Origin: a bacterium
GTDB taxonomy: Bacteria > Vulcanimicrobiota > CADAWZ01
Reading direction: 5' to 3'
Assembly (NCBI GenBank): GCA_024409025.1
Contig: JAKSUM010000009.1
Span: 1-13,811, forward strand
DNA length: 13,811 nt
How positions within the stretch are numbered: the first letter of the stretch is position 1; the number at the start of each line of letters is the position of its first letter. Shown piece after piece: positions 1-7,306 of the stretch. The translations under genes and the position numbers were made by a program. The notes under the pieces are model-generated. The model ran no database searches. It saw only the letters and a list, made by a program, of their open reading frames with translations, and was not told the origin of the DNA.

Positions 1-1440
1 TATCCGGCAAGCTCGTAGTCAAGAGACGCATAGCCCCTTGTCACGGATTTGAGCCTGTCAAAGAAATCGGTAATAATCTCTCCGAAAGGAAGCTCATATG
101 TCATCATGAATCTTCCGTCCATGTACGAGACCATATTCTTATAGACTCCCCTCTTGGACTGGCAAAGCTCCATAACCGGACCGACAATGTCCTCCGGAAC
201 GATAATTGAAGCCTTCACAACCGGTTCCTCTATATGGTCAATCTTCACGGGATCCGGAAGCTCTGACGGGTTTTCTATGTTTATGTGGGATCCGTCTGTC
301 AGGAACACCTTGTAAACCACCGACGGGGCTGTGGCTATGAGGCTAAGTCCGTATTCCCTTTCCAACCTCTCCTCAATAATCTCCATATGCAGCAGTCCGA
401 GGAATCCGCATCTGAAGCCGAATCCGAGGGCAAGGGATTTTTCCTGTTCAAAGACAAGGGCGGCATCATTGAGCTGAAGCTTTCCCAAAGCCTCCTTCAA
501 TGTCTCATAATAGACATTTTCAATCGGATAAATTCCGCAGTAGACCATCGGGAGGACTTCCCTATAGCCAGGCAGAGGCTCGGATGCCTCATTTCCGGCA
601 AGAGTTACCGTATCTCCAACCCTCGTGTCCCTGATGTCCTTAATCTGGGCTATTATGTATCCGACGTCACCGGCCTTTAGATCCTCAGTCTTCTTCATTT
701 CAGGAGTAAAGATTCCGACCTCATCAGTCTCATACGATTTTCCGTTTGACATAAGCTTGATGAAGGATCCTCTCTTTACGGTGCCGTCAACTATTCTGAC
801 AAACAGGACAACGCCTCTGTAAGGATCATACTGCGAATCAAAAACCAGAGCCCTCAAGGGCTTTGTCTCATCCCCCTCAGGGGCAGGAAGCCTTTCAACC
901 AAAGCCTCAAGAACGCTCTGAGTGCCAATGCCTTCTTTTGCTGATATCAGCAGGGCATCATCAGCAGGAAGAGCAAGTATATCCTCGATCTCGCCCTTTA
1001 CCCTGTCAGGATCAGCGATTGGAAGATCTATCTTATTTATAACAGGTATAATCTCAAGATTATTGTCAACGGCAAGGAAATAGTTTGCCATAGTCTGGGC
1101 TTCAACTCCCTGAGACGCGTCAGTAACAAGAAGGGCCCCCTCGCAGGCGGCAAGGCTTCTGGAAACCTCATATGAAAAATCGACATGTCCGGGAGTATCT
1201 ATAAGATTAAGCTTATATGTTATACCGTCAGAATGCTTGTATTCGATAGTGACAGGATGGGCCTTGATCGTTATGCCCCTTTCGCGCTCAAGATCCATGT
1301 GATCAAGAACCTGATCCTCCATATCACGGCTTGCAATTGTATTTGTAGCCTCCAAAAGCCTGTCTGCAAGCGTTGACTTTCCATGATCGATATGGGCGAT
1401 AATGCAGAAATTCCTGATTCTGCTCATTCTTTCGTTCATA
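1..1440 (-). CDS. lepA: Elongation factor 4 (LepA), C-terminus missing at window edge
   Basis: LepA is a ribosome-associated translational GTPase thought to back-translocate or remodel stalled ribosomes. The 480 visible codons carry the GTPase motifs in order: AHIDHGKS (G1, residues 15-22), the switch segment [11 protein letters not shown] (about 50-60), DTPGH (G3, 81-85), NKID (G4, 135-138) and SAK (G5, about 166-168). Domain II and the EF-G-like III and V regions follow. LepA is usually about 600 residues, so roughly the last 120, including the LepA-specific C-terminal domain, lie outside the window. The frame is open to base 1. The start at 1440 is preferred over a second ATG four codons later because AAGAGG (1449-1454) sits 8 nt upstream of it. 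The gene appears monocistronic at its 5' end, with its own promoter at 1523-1550. Confidence 0.97.
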
Positions 1441-1522
1441 AAACAAAACCTCTTCCGGCGCCAGCCGCAATCACCAGGCTTCCGCGCATTTGCCTAAAAG
1501 AAAAAGATTCATTAAAAGCAAA

Positions 1523-1550
1523 AGAATATCCTTTTTTAGCACTATGTCAA
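1523..1550 (-). promoter_or_regulatory. Sigma70-like promoter of lepA
   Basis: On the minus strand a perfect -35 TTGACA (1545-1550) is followed by a 16-nt spacer and a -10 TATTCT (1523-1528). This predicts a start of transcription near 1516 and a leader of about 75 nt before lepA. It lies just downstream of the terminator of the preceding minus-strand gene, which supports separate transcription. Inferred from consensus only. Confidence 0.6.
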
Positions 1551-1571
1551 TTTTAACCGCCATAGAAAAAC

Positions 1572-1601
1572 AAAAAAGGCCCTGCAGAAATCTGCAGGGC
1601 C
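1572..1601 (-). terminator. Rho-independent terminator of the BACON-protein gene
   Basis: A perfect 10-bp inverted repeat, GGCCCTGCAG (1578-1587) and CTGCAGGGCC (1592-1601), encloses a 4-nt loop. Read on the minus strand it is followed by six T (1572-1577). It starts 9 nt after the stop codon of the gene ending at 1610, so it ends that transcript before the lepA promoter. Confidence 0.9.
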
Positions 1602-1609
1602 GAGCAAAG

Positions 1610-3694
1610 CTATTTAATATCTGTCGGCAGCTGATTGACCTTTATCTCAAATTTATCGGAGCCATGCGAAACCTTCAGCACTCCGCCTCTTGCGGCTCCC
1701 GTATCATTCTTGCTGACAGTTATGTATATGTAATCAGAATCATGAATAGCGGACATCCATCCGACAGTTGACGAAAGGATTATGTCTCCTCCTTCATACC
1801 CTACGCCTATCTTGTAGGAACTGTTTTCCTTTCCTACAGCAAGCTCCTTCTTTTCCAGAGCAAAAGTAGGAGGAAAAACCAGAGACTGCTTAACCGAGCT
1901 GCTTGTTGAGGAAGAGGTTGTCCCGGGAGGTATTGAGCCTGAATTTCTGGTATACATGGATTCCTTTGTAGCGTTGAAAGAAACAGTAACGGAACTGTTG
2001 TCACTCCTCCTCGATGAAGGGATCTTCCAAAGCCACATATGGCATGGGGTATATAGGCTGTGGCCGAGATTGGCCCCCTCATAAATACGCTGCCATTTTC
2101 CGCAGGCCCTGTTCTGCTTCGGGATGGCGTACTTATGGGTCCACTTCACTTCCTGTCCGAGAGAGGGAGAGGCTCCAAAGACCTCGACGTCCTGAACTGA
2201 CCATGATCTGGTATCGGTGATTCCCCAATTCATAGAAAGGCCTGCTTCTATGCCCATTTCCGTGTCAGAACCCTTTTTGCCGATTGATCCCTTGACATCA
2301 GTGGCAAGTCCCCAGTTTGTCTGAGTCGAATATGAGGTGGTCTTATTTACAGCCGTGGGCGTCGGAGGAAGAGCAAGGAAGGAATCCGGCAGGGCAGTGC
2401 CATCAAGCTTAGTGGAAACAGAGAACTCCTTCATGTAATTGTCAACGCATTCTCCATTTCTGGAGGCTCCTCCGACCCAATGAGGCCCATTATAGCCGCC
2501 GCTACCGTCAATCATACACTCCTGCCTGAAGTACATATAGTCATCTCCGCCGTGTTGGAAGGTATGGACGCCGGTATAATACGTCTTTATGACAAAGCTT
2601 TTGCCCAAATTGTCGTTTGTAAGCGTTATGCAGTTCATAGAGGCTATCTCAGCTATATTATCCTTTATTGAAGCCCCAGCCAATGACTTTGACAATATCT
2701 GATCGCTCTCTTCAACTTTCCCATTTTCAGATTCAATCCAGTCCATCATCTGCTCATAGCATAAATCCTTATACTCGGGAATCTCAGAGGTTCCGTCATG
2801 AGTCTCAGGCTCTTTTTTCAGGAACTCGGAAGGCCTTCCGTCAAAATAGAAATTGATGACAGGCTCTCCGTCCTCGGAAATCCTGCAGAGCGCCTTATCC
2901 GCAGAATCAACATCACAGCTGAAGTAATTAAGAACATCCGCACTTTCCTCATTCTGCAGCCATGTCTCAGTTTTGCCCTCCTTCTTTAAGATAACAATAG
3001 AAGGCTGTATCTCATCATTATCAACCTTAAGCACAGAACCGTCTTCTCTCTGGAGGCATATCCTGCCTTCGGATTCAGCAGGAAGAATACTTTCGTCAAG
3101 AGTAAAATAAGGGTCGTCAAATCCTTTACATGGCAGGCTGAAGACCCTGCATGTTCCGGCATCGGCATCAATCCAAGCTATTTTTTCGCCAGCTTCAGCC
3201 TCAAGAAGATCAAGATTGGCATTATCCTTATGATGGATAAATGTGCTTATGCCTCCGGTCTTATTCTTCATAATTCCGAAAAGGGCATTCTTGGCGAATC
3301 CGCCGCCATCCGGCTCAGCCGTATCAAGCCCTAAAATCTTGCACATAGCAGCCTCGGAAGTATCAGTGGCGCCGTCAATAAAAATCGGATGATTTGCCTT
3401 AAATGACTTTACAAGAGCTTCTGATTTAAATCCGTTGGCTTTTATCCTTTCAAATTCGCTTTTTGACAGGAATATAGGTCCATAACTCTTTTCATCCCAC
3501 ATCACAGGATTGAAACCGGCATCCTTTAAAGCCTTAATATCCGCATCTCCCTTATAATAGAGCACATTTCCAGAAGGCTCAATCTTGGGCATAAATCCGT
3601 TTCCAGAATCAGAAGAGCTGCCGGAGCCTCCTCAGCCCGAAAGCAAAACGCACAGCCCGGCAGTAACAGCCATATTAATCAGAGATCTTTTCAT
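1610..3694 (-). CDS. Exported BACON-domain protein; in-frame TGA replaces lipobox cysteine
   Basis: The best start is ATG at 3694, with GGAGG (3704-3708) 9 nt upstream. From there the frame reads a basic N-terminus (MKRS), a hydrophobic stretch and LLSG, then TGA (3632-3634) exactly where the lipobox cysteine belongs, then a Gly/Ser/Asp linker typical of mature lipoproteins. After the TGA the frame is open for 673 more codons. The longest ATG-initiated reading without the TGA starts at 3592 (660 residues); it would lack any signal peptide and has only a weak ribosome site (GGAAACGG). The mature part is unrecognised for its first half, with a Gly/Ser/aromatic, probably beta-rich section at about 350-500 of the 660-residue reading. 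The last 90 residues resemble a BACON domain: a conserved Trp, the pattern YITVSKNDTGAARGG and a final Val-Asn-Gln strand. BACON domains are linked to carbohydrate or mucin binding. Function unknown. The gene has its own promoter and terminator. Confidence 0.75.
3632..3634 (-). other. In-frame TGA at the lipobox cysteine position
   Basis: Codon 21 counted from ATG 3694 is TGA, directly after Leu-Leu-Ser-Gly. In bacterial lipoproteins this +1 residue is the invariant Cys that receives diacylglycerol. TGC or TGT differs from TGA by one base. The flanking frame is intact on both sides. Whether the codon is a mutation, a base error or recoded cannot be decided from the sequence alone. Confidence 0.85.
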
Positions 3695-3703
3695 AAGCAT
3701 TAT

Positions 3704-3708
3704 CCTCC
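3704..3708 (-). promoter_or_regulatory. Ribosome binding site that sets the upstream start of the BACON-protein gene
   Basis: GGAGG on the minus strand lies 9 nt before ATG 3694 and only 3 nt before ATG 3700, so 3694 is preferred. It is much stronger than anything before the ATG at 3592. This indicates that the signal-peptide segment is, or recently was, translated. Confidence 0.75.
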
Positions 3709-3714
3709 ATTTTA

Positions 3715-3726
3715 TCCGTTAACGGA
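3715..3726. promoter_or_regulatory. 12-bp perfect palindrome in the leader
   Basis: TCCGTTAACGGA is a perfect inverted repeat about 6 nt upstream of the GGAGG of the BACON-protein gene and about 50 nt downstream of its predicted transcription start. It could be an operator or a short RNA stem near the ribosome site. No family of regulator is recognised, and chance is possible. Confidence 0.35.
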
Positions 3727-3781
3727 AAGATGATATGGCATCAATTTCAAAAGCAAAACCTTTAAAATTAGAAACCTCTTT

Positions 3782-3810
3782 AAGATATCACATATTTTTT
3801 AAAAAGTCAA
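3782..3810 (-). promoter_or_regulatory. Sigma70-like promoter of the BACON-protein gene
   Basis: On the minus strand, -35 TTGACT (3805-3810), a 17-nt spacer and -10 TATCTT (3782-3787) give five of six and four of six matches to consensus. The predicted transcription start is near 3775, giving a leader of about 80 nt. It lies directly downstream of the transporter terminator. Confidence 0.6.
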
Positions 3811-3821
3811 GGCATAAAAGC

Positions 3822-3849
3822 AAAAAAAAAGCAAGGCTTAATGCCTCGC
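3822..3849 (-). terminator. Rho-independent terminator of the OPA transporter gene
   Basis: The minus strand reads GCGAGGC (3843-3849), a 5-nt loop and GCCTTGC (3831-3837), which pair over 7 bp with one G-U. Nine T follow (3822-3830). It starts about 38 nt past the transporter stop codon. Confidence 0.85.
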
Positions 3850-3886
3850 CGTTAATACGGATAAAAAGGATTTTACCAATACAATT

Positions 3887-5419
3887 CTATTTCTTTGCAC
3901 CGGGGAATGCCTTCCATATCTTTATAGAAAGAATCAGTCCGACTATAGCAAACGGTATCATAAATACCGGCCAATAGCTCCATCCTGAACTCCATGCGAG
4001 CTGTTCATTGGCCCCCATGCTGGTAATCCTGCCAAGTGCAAATGCCTGAAATCCCGTTCCAAGATAGACAAATCCGTCAACAAGCCCTGTTGCGGTCGCA
4101 GCGGCCTTTTTACCTCCGAAATCCATAGTGGCGGTTCCGGACAGCATGCCATGAACACCGATTACGCATAATGACATGACCATCATAATAACTCCGACGG
4201 CAAGCTGGTTATCCCTAAGACAGAATACAAGGGCTATAACGCATACCAGCATTACCGCATAAAGCAATACGGCAGAAGGGCCTCTTCTTGAGCCGAAAAG
4301 CTTGTCGGATATAAATCCCGCGCACATGCCGCCGAGAATTCCCGCAAAGCAGAGCAGAAGCCCCCAGTTGTCACAGAAGAAATTAGCGGCAGAGAAAGAT
4401 GACGCATACTGTGGCATGGTTCCGAAATGATGCACAAAAAGCTTATACCAGTGCATAACGCTCTGACGCAGTATTCCAGAACAGAATTCAATGGACGCAA
4501 TCGTAAGTATGATGGGATTCGTGAGCAGTTTTTTCATAAGGGCAAGTCCCTCAAGATTCTGCGAGCCTTCCTCTGTCTCGGAAGCGTCACCCAAATCAAA
4601 TGCCGGAAATCCTGCCTCTTCGGGAGAATCCTTTACGGCGAACATTATGATAAAGAAGAATACAAGCAGTATGAATGCAGGTATAAAAAACACATACCAT
4701 ATCTGATCCACAGTCCCGTTTATATGGAGCAGAGCTCTCAGAGCCTGTTCAAGAACGCCGATATTCGGAGAAGGAACAGCTCTGGACGCCTCGACAATCA
4801 TATCTCCCCAGTTGAACGCATAAAAAAGACCAAGAGAGATTAATGTTCCGAATATGCCTCCAAGAACCCCCCTTTCCTTTATGTTGAACCAGTGGGAGTT
4901 AACCTTAACGACGGCAACAGCTCCAAAGCTCTGGAAGTACATGTTAAGCGCGTACAGAATCATAAATGCCGTTACAAGCGTCTGAACGGCAAGTCCTCCG
5001 TTAAGGGCGGAATATAGGGCGCAGCCCATAAGGATATTCATAATCAGAGAGCCGGCAGAGCCTATCATTATGGCTTTTTTTCCGCCTATCTTCTCAGTCA
5101 TCGGGCCGTTTATAAGAAAGGCGCATCCGTATACGACGGATCCGATTCCGAATATATCCCCAAAGCTCTGATTTGATATAAGATCTCCAAGTGAGCTCTT
5201 TGCAACGGTAAGATTATATCTCGCCATATACAGGAATGCATATGTAAGTCCGAGAGGAAACCAGTTAAAGAAGCATCTGATTTTAAAATCCCTTGAATGC
5301 TTCAGCGGATTATTCAGAAAATAAATCAAGATAACAGCGGCAAGAATCCCAACCATTATCACATTAGTGACAAGATCGCCCGAGCTGGGCGCAGGGACAG
5401 GCGCAGCGTTAGTATTCAT
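3887..5419 (-). CDS. OPA-family (MFS) organophosphate:phosphate antiporter, GlpT/UhpT/PgtP-like
   Basis: Proteins of this family exchange sugar phosphates or glycerol phosphate for inorganic phosphate across the inner membrane. The 510 residues show about twelve hydrophobic segments plus an extra N-terminal one (about 17-35), which makes the protein longer than GlpT (about 450). Family signatures are FFNWFPLGLTYAFLYMARYN (about 50-69) with Arg68 in the position of the substrate-binding Arg of GlpT helix 1, the NGPMTEKIGGKKA loop (about 104-116), and SDKLFGSRRGPSA in the second half. The exact substrate cannot be assigned. The start at 5419 has AAGAGG about 12 nt upstream, a rather long spacing. 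It follows a PPi-phosphofructokinase on the same strand, which fits import of phosphorylated carbon into glycolysis, though a hairpin terminator separates the two. Confidence 0.88.
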   Translation of the reverse strand: MNTNAAPVPAPSSGDLVTNVIMVGILAAVILIYFLNNPLKHSRDFKIRCFFNWFPLGLTYAFLYMARYNLTVAKSSLGDLISNQSFGDIFGIGSVVYGCAFLINGPMTEKIGGKKAIMIGSAGSLIMNILMGCALYSALNGGLAVQTLVTAFMILYALNMYFQSFGAVAVVKVNSHWFNIKERGVLGGIFGTLISLGLFYAFNWGDMIVEASRAVPSPNIGVLEQALRALLHINGTVDQIWYVFFIPAFILLVFFFIIMFAVKDSPEEAGFPAFDLGDASETEEGSQNLEGLALMKKLLTNPIILTIASIEFCSGILRQSVMHWYKLFVHHFGTMPQYASSFSAANFFCDNWGLLLCFAGILGGMCAGFISDKLFGSRRGPSAVLLYAVMLVCVIALVFCLRDNQLAVGVIMMVMSLCVIGVHGMLSGTATMDFGGKKAAATATGLVDGFVYLGTGFQAFALGRITSMGANEQLAWSSGWSYWPVFMIPFAIVGLILSIKIWKAFPGAKK

Positions 5420-5441
5420 AAAGATATTTAACCTCTTGTCT

Positions 5442-5484
5442 AAAAAAGAAATGGACCAATTATAACAATCAGTCCATTTCTTTT
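5442..5484 (-). terminator. Terminator hairpin after the phosphofructokinase gene, with a -10-like box in its loop
   Basis: AAAAGAAATGGAC (5444-5456) and GTCCATTTCTTTT (5472-5484) form a perfect 13-bp inverted repeat with a 15-nt loop. On the minus strand the stem runs directly into T (5442-5447), so it can act as an intrinsic terminator, although the stem is AT-rich. Its loop contains TATAAT (5459-5464, minus) preceded by TG one base away, an extended -10. The same palindrome could therefore be an operator centred on the transporter promoter. No good -35 is present. Confidence 0.6.
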
Positions 5485-5489
5485 CCTGC

Positions 5490-5514
5490 AGCGGAGCATA
5501 ATGTCTTTTCCGCT
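5490..5514. repeat. Second inverted repeat downstream of the phosphofructokinase gene
   Basis: AGCGGA (5490-5495) and TCCGCT (5509-5514) can form a 6-bp hairpin with a 13-nt loop between the phosphofructokinase stop and the stronger hairpin at 5442-5484. It has no T-run of its own, so it is more likely a 3'-end RNA stem than a terminator. Confidence 0.4.
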
Positions 5515-5544
5515 AAGAAAAGAAAACATGCATAATCCGCGTAA

Positions 5545-6828
5545 TTACATAACTACATGCTCAAATTCAGCTTTGAATTCCTCTGAAGATACTCCCGCAG
5601 CCTGAGCAAGCCTTGCGAGCTTCTCATCATCAGCGAAATCTGTCTTTTTCAGGCGGATCATATATTCAAGAGCGATCTTGAATGAAAGGGAATTCGTGTC
5701 AACAAGCCTGACCTTTGTCTTTCCCGTCTCAGGATTCTTTATATCCTCGAACTTAATCGGAACGAGCTCGTCATGCTGAATGGAAATAAGGGCTCCGGAG
5801 CCGCCCTTTGAGAGATAATCTACGGCACCGTAGCCAAGATTTCTGGTATACTCGACGTCATAGGGGCAAGGATCGACGCATCTGAGCTCATATCCGAGCT
5901 TCTGATCGACGATTGTAGGCTTAAGTCCGAACCTGGCAAGCCTCTTCTTGACTTCTTCCTTTATTATTCCGCCCATATTGAGGTCTGCAAGTCTGAGATG
6001 GCCATGCTCGTCTCTGGGAAGCTCATGTCCTACAAGCTTTTCAACAACTTCTACATCGAAATGTTCAAAGAAGCCTTCAGCAAGGACGATTACGCCATAA
6101 GGATTGCCGTCAGCGTAGCGCTTTATGACTGTTCCGGTTATGGTGTCTATAAGGTTCTCTATTGTGAGCTTGCCCTTTGCCTTGAACTCTTCAGGAATAA
6201 GAGTAAGGGTAGCGGCGGCAGCCTTGCCGATTCCGAGAGCGAGATGTCCGGCCGTTCTGCCCATGGCAGTAACGATGAACCATCTTCCGGAGGTTCTTGC
6301 GTCTTCCATTATAGTAGAAAGGATTCTGGCGCCTTCGCCTCTTGCTGTCTCATATCCGAATGGGGGGATTCCCTGAGGAAGACGAAGATCGTTGTCAATA
6401 GTCTTCGGAACATGGGCGCAGTTCATATCATATCCCATTTTCTGGGCATACTCTGTTACGGATCTCGATGAGAATGCCGTATCGTCTCCGCCGATGGTTA
6501 CGAGGAAGTTTACATCCATCTCAACAAGGGTCTCTACGACCTTTTTGAGCTTTTCTTCGCTCTTTGTCGGGTTTGCCCTTGAGGTTCTGAGTATGCTTCC
6601 GCCCATTGTATGGATTCTGCTGACCTTGGGAATCGTAAGGAATTCAACATTCTTCTTTCCCTTTTCAAGGTATGAGAAGCCTTCGTAGACGCCTATTACG
6701 GAAGCGCCCTTCTTTATAGCCTCGATTGTTACAGAGCTTATTACAGAGTTGATGCCAGGAGCCGGGCCTCCGCCAACTATGATGGCGAGCTTTTTGCCGC
6801 GCATGTCCTTAACTTTGATTTCGTTCAT
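5545..6828 (-). CDS. pfp: Pyrophosphate-dependent 6-phosphofructokinase
   Basis: This enzyme interconverts fructose 6-phosphate and fructose 1,6-bisphosphate using PPi, in the cytoplasm. Motifs, numbered from the start used here: GGGPAPG (19-25), GGDD (113-116), PKTIDND (141-147) with the catalytic Asp pair, MGRTAGH (189-195), and GYELRCVDP further on. Asp116 in GGDD and Lys142 in PKTIDND are the residues that mark PPi-using enzymes; ATP-using PFKs carry Gly at both places. The 427-431 residue length fits the bacterial PPi-PFK group. ATG 6828 is preferred over the in-frame ATG at 6840 because GGAG (6835-6838) lies 6 nt before it and overlaps the upstream codons, whereas nothing Shine-Dalgarno-like precedes 6840. 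A long, apparently structured leader lies upstream and a hairpin terminator downstream. Confidence 0.93.
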   Translation of the reverse strand: MNEIKVKDMRGKKLAIIVGGGPAPGINSVISSVTIEAIKKGASVIGVYEGFSYLEKGKKNVEFLTIPKVSRIHTMGGSILRTSRANPTKSEEKLKKVVETLVEMDVNFLVTIGGDDTAFSSRSVTEYAQKMGYDMNCAHVPKTIDNDLRLPQGIPPFGYETARGEGARILSTIMEDARTSGRWFIVTAMGRTAGHLALGIGKAAAATLTLIPEEFKAKGKLTIENLIDTITGTVIKRYADGNPYGVIVLAEGFFEHFDVEVVEKLVGHELPRDEHGHLRLADLNMGGIIKEEVKKRLARFGLKPTIVDQKLGYELRCVDPCPYDVEYTRNLGYGAVDYLSKGGSGALISIQHDELVPIKFEDIKNPETGKTKVRLVDTNSLSFKIALEYMIRLKKTDFADDEKLARLAQAAGVSSEEFKAEFEHVVM

Positions 6829-6840
6829 TGTTTTCTCCAT

Positions 6841-7106
6841 GTTGTTTCTTGGATTTTGACATACTCCCCATAAGTGAGTTCAGGGGATTCTGGGATGGCA
6901 ACGAACCCGGCCTGCTTAAACAACAGGTCTTAGAGTCCTATCCGCAACGGACAATGCCCTGCCCGTATCATATCAGTCTGTCTTAAACAAGCTTACGCTA
7001 ATCCGGCAGACACGCCTTATATCCTCATGTCCAAAGTAAGGGGATTTACGTCACACATGATAATAATGCCTTTCGTTATTTCCCCAACAACAGGAAAAAT
7101 TCCTGC
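6841..7106 (-). ncRNA. Candidate long structured leader or small RNA upstream of pfp
   Basis: No convincing protein gene lies between pfp and radC. Read on the minus strand, the segment has several short hairpins: CAGGAA-AAA-TTCCTG (7091-7105), AGC-GTAA-GCT with a GNRA-type loop enclosed by GTCTG/CAGAC, TCCG-TTG-CGGA, CCTGTT-GTTTA-AGCAGG, and TCCCC/GGGGA about 30 nt before the pfp start region. ACAT and GG near the 5' end can also pair with ATGT and CC near 6850-6865. If transcription starts at the TATAAT at 7107-7112, the pfp leader is about 270 nt. I do not recognise a known riboswitch. The 3' half loosely recalls 6S RNA, but a convincing closing stem is missing. Confidence 0.35.
6992..7063. 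repeat. Imperfect direct repeat, copy 1
   Basis: This copy shares a 15-bp identical core, GCCTTATATCCTCAT (7014-7028), with the copy at 7962-8030, and weaker identity on both sides (CTTAC...CGGCAG to the left; AAGGGG, TTTACG and ATGATAA to the right). On the minus strand a matching reading frame gives RKSPYFGHEDIRR, but a TGA precedes it and no start codon is visible. It may be the remnant of a duplicated coding segment or part of a structured RNA. Confidence 0.55.
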
Positions 7107-7112
7107 ATTATA
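7107..7112 (-). promoter_or_regulatory. Possible -10 box for pfp
   Basis: TATAAT on the minus strand is a perfect -10 match, flanked by TGCA on both sides so that it sits in a small palindrome. No acceptable -35 is found 16-18 nt upstream, so the assignment is weak. If real, the pfp leader is about 270 nt. Confidence 0.35.
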
Positions 7113-7194
7113 CATGCACGAAGGGCTTCTCTTTCGGCTACAAAAATGACCTGTCCGCAAAACCGTCATGATATTCAGTAAAAATACAGGTCCT

Positions 7195-7253
7195 GTTAAC
7201 TCTTTATTAACAATAGGGCATCATTTTTTAACAAATAATTCTTACTTTATAAA
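7195..7253 (+). promoter_or_regulatory. AT-rich radC upstream region with three TTAAC repeats
   Basis: TTAAC occurs at 7196-7200 (inside GTTAAC), 7207-7211 and 7228-7232, spaced 11 and 21 bp, close to one and two helical turns. A -10-like TATAAA is at 7248-7253; the nearest TTAACA (7228-7233) is only 14 nt upstream, so the promoter match is poor. The spacing could suit a regulator binding one face of the DNA, or it may be chance in AT-rich sequence. Confidence 0.3.
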
Positions 7254-7306
7254 ACAGAAGGTCGTATCATTTAAACACAGACAACAGATAACGGAAGGAT
7301 TTTAAT

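Noticed and set aside
1834..2220. Short frames in the other strand and phase within the BACON-protein gene
   Set aside because: They overlap one long coherent frame and lack ribosome sites or recognisable motifs.
3595..3631. A standard bacterial SECIS element after the TGA
   Set aside because: A small stem can be drawn, but its apical loop (CUCUU) lacks the G-U expected by SelB of E. coli type and lies slightly too close to the codon. It is kept only as a possibility to test.
3632..3634. Genome-wide reassignment of UGA to an amino acid
   Set aside because: Three neighbouring genes (8101-9297, 9320-10156, 10159-12990) end in TGA at the expected family length, so TGA is read as stop here.
5998..6471. 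A 157-codon plus-strand frame inside pfp
   Set aside because: It is the antisense shadow of a clearly coding gene, with no family features.
6841..7010. 6S RNA upstream of pfp
   Set aside because: The 3' part recalls 6S RNA, but I could not find a 5' strand able to form the required closing stem, so it is reported only as an unidentified structured leader.
6841..7306. An insertion sequence or IS200/IS605-type end in the pfp-radC gap
   Set aside because: No transposase frame, terminal inverted repeats or target duplication could be seen.
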